Part shown: piece after piece, positions 50,717 to 59,124 of the stretch | How positions within the stretch are numbered: position 1 is the stretch's first letter | Layout: each line of letters starts with the position of its first letter | Assembly (NCBI RefSeq): GCF_002355515.1 | Contig: NZ_AP014810.1 | Span: 1-64,000, forward strand | Length of the DNA: 64,000 bases | From: Methylorubrum populi | GTDB taxonomy: Bacteria > Pseudomonadota > Alphaproteobacteria > Rhizobiales > Beijerinckiaceae | Reading direction: 5' to 3' | The notes under the pieces: generated by a model | Database searches by the model: none | Seen by the model: the letters and a program-made list of their open reading frames with translations, nothing else | What the model was told of the DNA's origin: nothing | Made by a program: the position numbers and the translations under genes

Positions 50717-52105
50717 GTGGACGATCCGATCCTGCTCGCGCGCATCCAGTTCGCCGCGAACATCACCTTCCACATCCTGTTCCCCACGATCACCATCGCG
50801 CTCGCCTGGGTGCTGCTCTTCGTCAAGCTGCGCTTCGACGCCACGCGCGACGAGGGCTGGATGGAGGTCTACCGCTTCTGGGTGAAGGCGTTCGCGCTCA
50901 CCTTCTCGCTCGGCGTCGTGTCCGGCATCGTGATGAGCTTCCAGTTCGGCACCAACTGGCCGGGCTTCATGAACACGGTGGGCAACATCGCGGGGCCGCT
51001 CCTCGCCTACGAGATCATGACCGCCTTCTTCCTCGAGGCGGTGTTCATCGGCATCATGCTGTTCGGCCAGGGCCGGGTGTCGAACCGGGTGCACACGCTC
51101 GCGACCTTCCTCGTCGCCTTCGGCACGACGATGTCCGCCTTCTGGATTATGGTGCTGTCCTCCTGGATGCATACGCCGGACGGCTTCGAGATGCGTGACG
51201 GCGTAGCGCACGCCACCGATTGGTGGGCCATCGTATTCAACCCGTCCCTGCCCTACCGACTCTCGCATATGCTCCTCGCCTCGGGGCTCACCGTGGCCTT
51301 CCTGATCGCGGGCCTGTCGGCTTTCCGCTGGCTGCGAGGAGACCGGGCACCTGCAGTCGCCAAGGGTCTGCGGCTCGGCGTGTGGCTCGGCGCCGTTCTC
51401 ATCCCGGTCCAGATCGTGGTGGGGGACCTGCACGGGCTCAACACCCTGCAGCATCAGCCCGCCAAGGTCGCCGCCATCGAGGGCAACTGGGAGACGCGCG
51501 GGAACGTGCCGCTGCTGCTCTTTGCCCTGCCGGACGAGGAGGCGCGAGCGAACCGTTTCGAGCTTGGTATCCCGAGCGGGGCGAGCCTGATTTTGAAGCA
51601 CGACCCAGCCGGCGTCGTGCCGGGCCTCAATGACTTCAAGGGCAAGCACCCGCCTGTGGCACCCGTGTTCTGGTCCTTTCGGGTCATGGTCGGCGTCGGA
51701 ATGCTGATGCTCGTCCTTTCCTGGTGGAGCGCCTGGCAGCTCTGGCGCCGCGGCGCGGTCGGAGCCTGGACGGCGCGGGCCCTGGTCGCGATGACCTTCT
51801 CAGGCTGGGTCGCCACGGTGGCGGGCTGGTACGTCACCGAGATCGGCCGCCAGCCCTGGCTCGTGCATGGGGTGCTCACGACGGCACAAGCCGCTTCTGC
51901 GGTGCCGGCGACGATGATCGCGACCACCCTGGCGCTCTACGTGGCGGTCTACGTCGCACTGCTCGCTGCCTACGTCGGCACCCTGTTCTACCTCGCCATG
52001 AAGTCCGGGGCGGCCGCGGCGCACAGCCCGTCCGAGCCGATCGCGCAGGGCGGCGCAAGCCTGTCTCCGACAGCGCCTGCGGTACCGGCCGGCGCGGCGG
52101 CCTGA
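50717..52105 (+). CDS. cydA: bd-type (cyanide-insensitive) quinol oxidase subunit I
   Basis: 462 residues from GTG 50717 with AAGGAGCGAAGG upstream. RIQFAANITFHILFPTITI holds the first heme-ligand His, and GRQPWLVHGVL is the conserved bd-oxidase motif. The quinol loop is short, as in CioA-type oxidases rather than E. coli CydA. About nine membrane segments are visible. The partner subunit gene begins ten bases downstream but is broken by a transposon, so the complex cannot form from this locus. Structured leader E precedes it. Confidence 0.92.
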   Translation: MDDPILLARIQFAANITFHILFPTITIALAWVLLFVKLRFDATRDEGWMEVYRFWVKAFALTFSLGVVSGIVMSFQFGTNWPGFMNTVGNIAGPLLAYEIMTAFFLEAVFIGIMLFGQGRVSNRVHTLATFLVAFGTTMSAFWIMVLSSWMHTPDGFEMRDGVAHATDWWAIVFNPSLPYRLSHMLLASGLTVAFLIAGLSAFRWLRGDRAPAVAKGLRLGVWLGAVLIPVQIVVGDLHGLNTLQHQPAKVAAIEGNWETRGNVPLLLFALPDEEARANRFELGIPSGASLILKHDPAGVVPGLNDFKGKHPPVAPVFWSFRVMVGVGMLMLVLSWWSAWQLWRRGAVGAWTARALVAMTFSGWVATVAGWYVTEIGRQPWLVHGVLTTAQAASAVPATMIATTLALYVAVYVALLAAYVGTLFYLAMKSGAAAAHSPSEPIAQGGASLSPTAPAVPAGAAA

Positions 52106-52115
52106 GGAGGCGACC

Positions 52116-52544
52116 ATGGGCGAACTCTCCCCCGCCGACTGGCTGCCCGTCGTCTTCGCGGCGCTGCTCGGGCTGTCGATCCTGGCCTACGTCATCCTCG
52201 ACGGCTACGACCTCGGGGTTGGCGTGCTCTTGGGGAGCGCACGGACAGAGGCCGAGCGCGACACCATGATCGCTTCCATCGGCCCGTTCTGGGACGCGAA
52301 CGAGACCTGGCTCGTCCTCGCGACCGGCCTGCTGCTCGTGGCCTTTCCCGCCGCCCACGGCGTCATCCTGACCGAGCTTTACCTGCCGGTCGCCCTGATG
52401 CTCTTGGGCCTGATCCTGCGGGGCGTCGCCTTCAAGTTCCGCACCAAGATGGCGCCTGCTCGCAAGCTCGCCTGGGACCACGCCTTCGTGGCGGGCTCCG
52501 GTCTCACGGCGCTGGCGCAAGGCTACATGCTCGGGCTCTACATC
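52116..52544 (+). pseudogene. cydB: bd-type quinol oxidase subunit II, N-terminal part
   Basis: 143 codons: LSILAYVILDGYDLGVGVLL, FWDANETWLVLATGLLLVAFP and RGVAFKFRTK are typical of CydB/CioB. The reading frame leaves the gene at 52545 where the left inverted repeat of the Tn3 transposon begins, and stops after four extra codons. The C-terminal part lies at 12230-12738, adjacent on the original circle. Confidence 0.9.
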
Positions 52545-52582
52545 GGGGTCAGGACATAGAACGGGCACAGATATACGCTAAG
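52545..52582. repeat. left inverted repeat of Tn3-family transposon in cydB
   Basis: 38 bases beginning GGGGTCAGGACATAGAAC and ending AGATATACGCTAAG, facing the marR gene. The partner repeat is the truncated one at 10917-10947 across the circle junction. Confidence 0.85.
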
Positions 52583-52597
52583 CGTCTCTGCGCGCAC

Positions 52598-53092
52598 TTA
52601 TGGGTCGACTCTATGCGTCGACGACTCCAGCATTCCAAAGGCATCCATCGGACAGTTGTAGCATCGCCTCTCGTCGCAGAGCCGGCATATCGTCAGCGCC
52701 GAGACAGCGTCGTCAGACATCTGCGCAAGTATTGTCTCGGCAATACGTTCCAGCACGAGGCGGTCAGCATTCGAGACATGGCTAAGGATTTCGGATAAAG
52801 TCTCGTTTCTTCGTTGCAGGATCGCAGATAGGCGAGTCTCGCCTGCCTCAGTGAGCATCAGCGCTACTGCACGACGGTCCCGTAGCGCTTTGGATCGAAC
52901 GGCGAACCCGGCTGCAACCAATCGATCGACAAGCCGCACCGTCCCCGCGTGGGACAAGCCTAGCACCCGTCCTAATTCGTCGATCGAAAGACCGGTCGCG
53001 TGACCGATGACGACGATCGCCGCGGTGGTTTCGCCACCGCCGGGTATCGTCGGGTCGAATGCCGCCTTCTTAATTCGATCGGTGATGCCCAC
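52598..53092 (-). pseudogene. MarR-family regulator, main fragment cut off from its start by IS6
   Basis: About 163 residues: winged-helix core ETTAAIVVIGHATGLSIDEL, GRVLGLSHAGTVRLVDRLVA and wing RDRRAVALMLTEAGETRLS. The tail is Cys-rich (TICRLCDERRCYNCPMDAFG), with four Cys that could bind metal or sense oxidants. The first 18 residues are at 6584-6639; joined, the gene is 180 aa. It was probably the repressor of the divergent ykgB gene. Confidence 0.85.
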
Positions 53093-53980
53093 GGGCCTGT
53101 CGCAAGCCGTGCCGTAGGCCGCAGCAGAGGCTAGATCTGTCTCGTTTTTAGGCTCTGTTAACCGCCTGAAGGCCGAAGCAGACCCCGAGCAGTCGGTTCT
53201 GCTCGCGGATGGTCCATGCGCCGGCAAAGCCGAAGCCCTTGCGCAGCCACAGCATGGCCTCGAACCCCTGGATCGTGCGCCGGGCAGTGCGGAAGGACTG
53301 GAAGCCGCCGATCCGGGGCATGTTCTTCTTGACCCGAAAGTGGTCGCTCTCAATGCCCTGCTGCAGGTGCTTGGTCACATAGTGGAGCGGCGCGCGGGGT
53401 AGAAGGCCGTCGTTCCTCGCAGCCAAGATGGCGGGTGGATAGGTGCCGGCGCCATCCGTGCCGATGCGATCCGGGGCGAGCAACGGCTGATCCTGCAGCA
53501 TCTTGCGGAAGAAGCGCTTGGCGGCATCGAGATCCCGATTGGCGGTGAGCAGGAAATCGACTGGATTGCCGTGCTTGTCGACGGCCCGGTAGAGATAGCG
53601 CCACTCCCCCCGCACCTTGATGTACGTTTCGTCGATGCGTACCGAGCCGCAGTGCGGTTTGCGGAACTGCCGCAACCGCTTTTCGATCAGCGGCGCGTAG
53701 GCCAAGACCCAGCGGTTCAGGGTGGAGTGGTCCACATCCATGCCGCGTTCCAGGAACAGCTCCTCGATGTCGCGGTAGCTCAGCGGGTAGCGCAGGTACC
53801 AGGAGACGGCCTGGACGATCAGGGCAGCCTCATAGTGCCGGCCCTTGAAGTCAGCCTTGGCACGCTGCTTCAGCTTCGCGGCGATGGCGGACAGGATCAT
53901 GGGGTGGCCTCCGGGACTGGAGGCACCATGCGGGCTGCATGGTCAACGCGGGGTAAACGCTGCGGGTTTGCGACAGGCCC
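53093..53980 (-). mobile_element. IS6-family element, copy 2
   Basis: 888 bp, bounded by GGGCCTGTCGCAA repeats and apparently identical to copy 1 (5696-6583), in the same orientation. Its left flank ATGCCCAC equals the right flank of copy 1. Its right flank (GTATTCCT) does not match the left flank of copy 1 (CCGACGAT), and senA is cut at this point. Confidence 0.92.
53148..53900 (-). CDS. IS6-family transposase (copy 2)
   Basis: 250 residues, identical in translation to the transposase of copy 1 (5751-6503), with the same DDE residues (RIDETY, GTDGAG and the KNMPRIGG region). Identity of two copies 47 kb apart indicates a recent duplication event or gene conversion. Confidence 0.93.
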   Translation of the reverse strand: MILSAIAAKLKQRAKADFKGRHYEAALIVQAVSWYLRYPLSYRDIEELFLERGMDVDHSTLNRWVLAYAPLIEKRLRQFRKPHCGSVRIDETYIKVRGEWRYLYRAVDKHGNPVDFLLTANRDLDAAKRFFRKMLQDQPLLAPDRIGTDGAGTYPPAILAARNDGLLPRAPLHYVTKHLQQGIESDHFRVKKNMPRIGGFQSFRTARRTIQGFEAMLWLRKGFGFAGAWTIREQNRLLGVCFGLQAVNRA

Positions 53981-55141
53981 GTATTCCTTGTAGGCGTCGG
54001 GCGCGAAGCCGGGGAAAGGCAGGAACGGGCTCGCCGTCCATTCCCAGACGTTCCCGATCATCTGTCGGCAACCCCAGGCGCTGTCGCCCTCGGGATGGGC
54101 CGCGACATCGACGCAGCCAAGGTGACCGCCATCGAGATTGGCAAGCTCGGGCGTCGGAACCTCGACGCCCCAAGGATAGGCGCGCTTGGTCTCGCTCAAG
54201 GTGTCGGGGAGCGCCGGCGCACCTGCGGCGGCGGCCTCCCACTCGGCTTCCGTCGGCAAGCGGCGGCCCGCCCAGCGGCAATAGGCATTCGCCTCATGCC
54301 AATTGACGTGGATGACCGGCTGATCGGGCGCCAGCGGCTCCTCGCGGTCGAACCTCCGCACGGTCCACTCCCGTGCCCCACGGCGCGTCCAGTAAACTGG
54401 GTGTTCGGCGCGGCAGCCTTCGCGCCACTTCGCCCCCTCCGGGTCCCAGTAGGCTGCCTCACGGTAACCGCCATCGGTGACGAACGCCGCGAACTCAGCG
54501 TTCGTCACCGGCGCGCGAGCGATGCGAAACGGCGTAACCGGTACGGGATGCGCCCATTTCTCATTGTCGAAGACGAAGCCGTCGCCAGGCTCCGACCCAA
54601 GCCGCCAGATGCCTCCGCTGACCGGGACGTCGCCGGGCCAGGGGCCGGAACCCGCGGCCCGTGCTGAGGTGGATACTGCGAAGGTCGGCGCCGGATAGCC
54701 GAGGGTTTGGCGCGAATAGGTGAAGGCCTCGTCGTGCATGTCCTCGTGGTAGGTGACGAGCTGGTAGAGTTCGGCCTCCTGCGGCGTGGGCTCGCGGCCA
54801 GCGAGGCGCCGGACCAGCGCGTCGTGAACGCTCGCCATGTAGGCGAGGGTGTCGACCAGTGGGGGCAGCGGGATCGACCAGCGCGTCCCATGGGGCACCC
54901 GCGCGGAATCGTAAAGCCCGTCGGCCTCCGACATCAGGGGCGGCTGCCCGTCGAGACCGCGAAGGATGAAATGCTCGTGAAACCAGGCGAGATGCCCGAT
55001 TTCCCACAAAAGGGGATTCACGATGTCGAGCTGCGGCCCCATGAGACGCTCACGGTCGAGGCCTGCCACCAATTCAAGCGTTCGCGCCCGGGCATCCTGC
55101 AGCATAGCCACGAGACCGGCGGCGGAAACCTGTGCGTTCAT
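53981..55141 (-). pseudogene. senA: SenA-like selenoneine synthase (EgtB family), C-terminus removed by IS6
   Basis: 387 residues remain. The N-terminal DinB-like iron-binding part has the His ligands in IGHLAWFHEHF and YHEDMHDEAF. The C-terminal formylglycine-enzyme-like domain has DQPVIHVNWHEANAYCRWAG, RRLPTEAEWE and IGNVWEWTASPF. The reading stops being gene-derived at 53980 (after DAYKEY), so about 30-40 residues are lost. By sequence alone it could be EgtB. The divergent senB neighbour, 27 bases away, makes the selenium branch more likely. The end of the fold, including part of the active-site region, is missing, so it is probably inactive. Confidence 0.75.
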
Positions 55142-55168
55142 CAATCGTCCCGGAAGCCTGTCGAACCC

Positions 55169-56134
55169 ATGAAGATCAGCCTCATCACGCCGGCCGCGAA
55201 GACATCCCGCGCCGGCAACCGGACCACGGCAGTGCGCTGGGCTCGCATCCTCGGCGATCTCGGCCATCAAGTCGATGTGGCGACGACGTATGAGGACGAT
55301 GCGGACGCCGATCTGATGCTGGCGCTGCACGCCTGGCGCAGCTCCTCGTCCATCGCGCGGTTCAAGGCGCGCCATCCGGAACGGCCGCTCATCGTCGCCC
55401 TCACGGGCACGGACATCTACCACTATCTCGCCGCGGATCCCGAGCCGACCCTGCGCTCGCTCGACCTCGCGGACCGGCTGATTGGCCTGCACGATCTGGT
55501 CCCCGCCGCACTTCCTGAACGCCATCGCCAAAAGGTCGACGTGGTGTTCCAATCCGCCTTGCCTCGTCGACGGCGCTGGGCGGCCTCCGAGGAGGCTTTC
55601 GAAGTCCTGGTGATCGGGCATCTACGCACCGAGAAAGACCCGTTCTGCGCCGCCCGTGCGGCCCGGAGGCTTCCGGTGCGGTCCCACATCCGCATCGTCC
55701 ATCTCGGTGGTGCCCATGAGGAAGTCTGGGCGACCCGGGCACGGGCCGAGATGGCTGACAATTCGCGATACCTATGGCTCGGGGATCGTCCCCAATCCTT
55801 GGTGCGGCGCTGGCTGACCCGTGGCCGGGTCATGGTTCTGAGTTCGCGTCAGGAGGGCGGCGCCAACGTGGTATCGGAGGCTATCGCAGCCGGACTGCCG
55901 GTCATCGCCTCCGGCATTCCCGGTACCATCGGTCTGCTTGGTCCCGCATATCCGGGCTACTTCCCGATCGGTGACGACGCCGCCCTCGCCGGCATGCTTC
56001 TGCGAGCCGAAGAGGATCCACAATTTCTCCGAGCTTTGAGCAATGGAGGTGCAGCGCGCGCATATCTGTTTTCACCGGCGCAGGAGCGCGAATCTCTACG
56101 ACGCGTCGTCGTGTCGATAAGCATAGAAGTTTGA
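55169..56134 (+). CDS. senB: SenB-like selenosugar synthase (TIGR04348-type glycosyltransferase)
   Basis: 321 residues. KISLITPAAKTSRAGNRTTA, RWARILGDLGHQVDV, LMLALHAWRSSSSIARFKAR and LIVALTGTDIYHYL follow the pattern of the TIGR04348 family, and VMVLSSRQEGGANVVSEAI is the GT-B sugar-nucleotide site. In characterised sen clusters SenB joins selenophosphate to UDP-GlcNAc to give a selenosugar that SenA attaches to hercynine. It is divergent from senA with starts 27 bases apart. No senC/selD gene lies in the window. Confidence 0.78.
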   Translation: MKISLITPAAKTSRAGNRTTAVRWARILGDLGHQVDVATTYEDDADADLMLALHAWRSSSSIARFKARHPERPLIVALTGTDIYHYLAADPEPTLRSLDLADRLIGLHDLVPAALPERHRQKVDVVFQSALPRRRRWAASEEAFEVLVIGHLRTEKDPFCAARAARRLPVRSHIRIVHLGGAHEEVWATRARAEMADNSRYLWLGDRPQSLVRRWLTRGRVMVLSSRQEGGANVVSEAIAAGLPVIASGIPGTIGLLGPAYPGYFPIGDDAALAGMLLRAEEDPQFLRALSNGGAARAYLFSPAQERESLRRVVVSISIEV

Positions 56135-56186
56135 CCCCAGTAGAACTCGCTCTAAGAACTTGAAACTTCGGGAACATGAAAAGTCG

Positions 56187-56224
56187 AGGCAGGGTCACGA
56201 TCGACGTCGATCGTGACCCTGCCT
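56187..56224. repeat. perfect 38-base palindrome after senB
   Basis: AGGCAGGGTCACGATCG is followed by ACGT and then the exact complement. It sits 53 bases after the senB stop in a gene-less stretch of about 390 bases (56135-56528). It may act as a terminator, though no T-run follows, or as a protein-binding site. The rest of the stretch shows nothing definite. Confidence 0.6.
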
Positions 56225-56528
56225 AGCTATCCGAAATTCTTAAGCCCGCAATGGCTTAGCCCTGCTCTAGGGTAGGGTCAATTTTTGGAAGCAGTTTCAG
56301 ACCCGCAGGAAATTTAGACCGATAAGGCGCCATTCTGGACCCGTGTCGGTCAGCCTCAGGGACCCCGGGCAATCGAGTGCCTCCACCACGCAGTCGATGC
56401 TGGGTCGACATCACCATCGAAATGCAAGATCCGTCGCCAGCTCCCGAGCACCTCATTCCCAAGGGGATTTTCGCCTTTCGATGGCGCTCCCTCTTTAAGG
56501 GTCGCGTTCAGAGCGATACAACGATTCG

Positions 56529-58070
56529 ATGACAGCACCGAAAGAAATCGAACTTAAGTTGGTCTGCGACGCGTCCGACCTGACCATTCTGCGGGAGCAC
56601 CCGCGTCTTCGGGGCGCCGTCGGCGAGGAGCGGGATCAGCTGAACTCCGTCTACTTCGATACGCACGACGGGCGGCTGCGCGAGGCCGGATACGTCCTGC
56701 GGGTGCGGGGCACGAAGGATGGATACGTGCAGACCGCGAAGGGCGCCGGCGACGGATTGCTCGAACGGTCGGAGTGGGAGCGGCCGGTCGAGGGACCGGA
56801 ACCCGACCGCGACGCCCTGGAAGGTACGCCCCTGGCCAAGTTGCTGGGAAAGAACACGAAGCTCGCGCCTATGTTCACGGTTGCCGTCGAGCGCCTCGCC
56901 TATCATGTCGAACAGGGTGCCTCGCGCATCGAGGTCGCGTTGGATCAAGGCCGCATCACTCAGACCGCCGGGAAGCGCGCTTCCGACGCCGTGACCATCA
57001 GCGAGATCGAACTCGAACTGAAGGAGGGTTCGCCGGCCGACCTCTTCGACCTCGCCCACGAGATGTGTTCCCAGGTCTCTGTGAGGCTCGGGGTCCGGAC
57101 CAAGCCGGAGCGCGGGTTCGCCCTGATCGACGGTGAACCGAACGGCATGCGCAAGGCGGAGCCGGTCCTGCTTTTGGAAGAGATGACGGCGGCCGACGCC
57201 TTCCGAAGCATCGCCCACGCCTGCTTGCGGCACATGCGTCTCAACGAGGATGTCATCCTCGAACGTCGCGATGTCGGCGCCCTTCACCAGACGCGTGTCG
57301 CGATCCGCCGCCTGCGGTCGGCGTTCTCGCTCTTCGGCGACATGATCGCGGACGGCCGGAGCGAGGCCATGCGGGCCGCCCTCAAGCGGCTCTCGGCGCC
57401 GCTGGGCCGGGCACGCAACCTCGATGTCTTCCTAACCAGGACCTTACCCGCCGAGCGTGCGCGCCATCCGGACGAGGGTGGGCTGCTCAACCTGGAGAAG
57501 CACCTCGAAGCCCAGCGCACCGAGGCCTATGAGGCCGTCCGGAAGACCCTGGCCTCGGAGGAATGGCGCAGGTTCATCCTCGAACTGGTGGCCTGGATCA
57601 ACGCCGGATCATGGCTCACGTCCGGCGACGACAGGGATGCCCGACGCCGTGATCAGCCGGCGATTGCGTTCGCGGCCGGCGTGCTGGAGAAACGCAGGCG
57701 TCAGGTCAAGAAGCGTGGTCGAGACCTTGAGAGCCTTAACGCCGAGGAACGCCATAACGTCCGCATCGCGGCGAAGAAGCTGCGTTATGGCGCCGAGTTC
57801 TTCGCGGGCCTTTACATTGATAAGAAAGCCAGCAAGCGCCACATGGCGTTCGTTGCGGCACTCGAAGACCTGCAAGACAGCCTGGGCGATCTTAACGATA
57901 TCACCACCGGTCACGAGTTGCTTAACGAGTTGACCGAGGCCGGTTCGGGCTCGGCGTTGTTCGCGGCGGGGATGACGGCCGCGGATATCGAGGCAAGGGC
58001 AACGAAGCTCGTGGCTTCGGCAGCGAAGGCGCATGAGGCATTGATCGACGTGCGGCCATTCTGGCGTTGA
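56529..58070 (+). CDS. CYTH and CHAD domain protein (inorganic triphosphatase-like)
   Basis: 513 residues. The N-terminal CYTH domain begins KEIELKLVCD (EIELK signature) with YFDTHDGRLREAGYVLRVR and ISEIELELKEG. The C-terminal CHAD domain has HQTRVAIRRLRSAFSLF, RAMALKRLSAPLGRARNLDV-like helices and NVRIAAKKLRYGAEFF, rich in His/Arg/Lys for phosphate binding. The family (YgiF-like) hydrolyses inorganic triphosphate, and CHAD can bind polyphosphate. It stands alone with no obvious operon partner. Confidence 0.88.
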   Translation: MTAPKEIELKLVCDASDLTILREHPRLRGAVGEERDQLNSVYFDTHDGRLREAGYVLRVRGTKDGYVQTAKGAGDGLLERSEWERPVEGPEPDRDALEGTPLAKLLGKNTKLAPMFTVAVERLAYHVEQGASRIEVALDQGRITQTAGKRASDAVTISEIELELKEGSPADLFDLAHEMCSQVSVRLGVRTKPERGFALIDGEPNGMRKAEPVLLLEEMTAADAFRSIAHACLRHMRLNEDVILERRDVGALHQTRVAIRRLRSAFSLFGDMIADGRSEAMRAALKRLSAPLGRARNLDVFLTRTLPAERARHPDEGGLLNLEKHLEAQRTEAYEAVRKTLASEEWRRFILELVAWINAGSWLTSGDDRDARRRDQPAIAFAAGVLEKRRRQVKKRGRDLESLNAEERHNVRIAAKKLRYGAEFFAGLYIDKKASKRHMAFVAALEDLQDSLGDLNDITTGHELLNELTEAGSGSALFAAGMTAADIEARATKLVASAAKAHEALIDVRPFWR

Positions 58071-58209
58071 TGCAGTGCCCAGCCAAAGACGGTGCCGGCG
58101 AGGACGTGCGTCAATGCGGGCGGCGGATGCCTGAGGTGGCTTACTGCTCGGCATGGGACGAGGGCAGTTACGAACCGTTCGCCCGTGTATGCATCCAGAT
58201 TGGCGCTTG

Positions 58210-58452
58210 TCATGTGTGGGGACGGCGGCCGGCGAGGGGCGTCCCCACACGAGCCTCGATCCAGCTCGGGGACAGGATGTCGCCGGCCTCTGTGATGATC
58301 CAGGTCCGGACGTCCTCCGCCGCCATGGCCTTGCCGGCCGCATCGAGCGCCTCGCGAAGGGTCACATAGTCCTTGCTCCGCGCAATCCTAGCGGGAGTCG
58401 TACGAGGCCAGACCGTTAACGCGGCCGCCTGATCGAGGTCATGGATTTGCAT
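58210..58452 (-). CDS. hypothetical protein
   Basis: 80 residues (MQIHDLDQAAALTVWPRTTP, TLREALDAAGKAMAAEDVRT, then WIITEAGDILSPSWIEA). Codon usage and the regular alternation of hydrophobic residues suggest a real small protein, perhaps a dimeric alpha/beta fold. No family recognised and no operon partner. Confidence 0.5.
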   Translation of the reverse strand: MQIHDLDQAAALTVWPRTTPARIARSKDYVTLREALDAAGKAMAAEDVRTWIITEAGDILSPSWIEARVGTPLAGRRPHT

Positions 58453-58857
58453 GGCATCACGATCCTGGCAGAAGTGCTATGGACTACAATGCTCACGTGA
58501 CCGGTGTTTGACGCCAACGAAGAGCAATATGATCTTGCAGGACGCGGACGCGCCTAAGTGATCCGTCCTTATTAAGCAGTAGTCCACCATGCCCCCGCGC
58601 CCATGGGCGCTCCTAAAGCCGTGCGTTAGGTTGAACGAGGCCAGGCGGAAGTGCGTCCACAGTGCGTGCCCCGTGAACCGCGCACCGACCAGGGTGACCA
58701 TGTCGTCGAGCACAGGTGGATGCCTAGCGCTTCAGAGCCTGATCCTGGCCACGCACCCGATCTGGATCAGAACAACGGAACGGGCGCCCCGAGAACGTTC
58801 GAAGGCGTTTTCATGAGGCACCCGAACCATCAGGGATGAGTGAGCCCTAAATCCGGC
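58453..58857. other. gene-less region
   Basis: About 400 bases with lower GC than the surroundings in places and only short overlapping frames that lack ribosome sites. I see no RNA gene or clear repeat in it. Confidence 0.4.
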
Positions 58858-59124
58858 CTATTGGACCATGTCGTCCTGGGCCATCTCGGGCATGCCCTGC
58901 ATGCCGGTGATCGGCGAGATGGCCATCATCTTCCCGTTCTTCAGCTTCACGACGTTGAACTTTCGCCCCGTCTTGCTGTCGGTCGCGACGCCGACCATCA
59001 TCTGCTGGGGCGCGAACTGCGAGACGGTAAAGTCATGCCCCCACGCTGAAAAGGTTTGCTGGGCCAAAGCATATCCAGATGTTGTGACAATGAGCGCGCC
59101 GGCGAGCGTCAGTGTTTTCATCAT
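58858..59124 (-). CDS. small exported protein, paralogue of 1215-1526
   Basis: 88 residues with a signal peptide (MMKTLTLAGALIVTTSGYALA, cleavage likely before QQTFSA). The mature part contains SKTGRKFNVVKLKNGKMMAI, which closely parallels KKTGRTFNVVKLPNGKMMAM in the protein at 1215-1526. The C-terminus is Met-rich (MQGMPEMAQDDMVQ). Function unknown; a periplasmic location is likely. Confidence 0.7.
   Translation of the reverse strand: MMKTLTLAGALIVTTSGYALAQQTFSAWGHDFTVSQFAPQQMMVGVATDSKTGRKFNVVKLKNGKMMAISPITGMQGMPEMAQDDMVQ

Larger units (their letters stand above)
6584..53092. mobile_element. integrated 46.5-kb plasmid (IS6 cointegrate segment)
   Basis: The segment lies between two same-orientation IS6 copies and is bordered internally by the same 8 bases, ATGCCCAC, at both ends. 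Closing 53084 to 6584 restores marR in frame (543 nt) and places the two cydB halves on either side of one Tn3-IS3 insertion. It contains its own oriV, repA, parA and oriT. It is therefore a former circular plasmid of about 46,501 bp joined to other DNA through IS6. Recombination between the IS copies could release it again. Confidence 0.88.
52545..53092 (-). mobile_element. Tn3-family transposon, left part (left repeat and most of marR)
   Basis: The segment between the cydB break and IS6 copy 2. On the circle it continues at 6584 with the rest of marR, ykgB, tnpR and tnpA. The last eight bases (53085-53092) are the second copy of the IS6 target duplication. Confidence 0.8.

Noticed and set aside
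5696..53980. Ordinary composite transposon bounded by two IS6 copies
   Set aside because: A composite transposon would show the duplication outside the IS copies. Here the 8-bp match is inside and the outer flanks differ.
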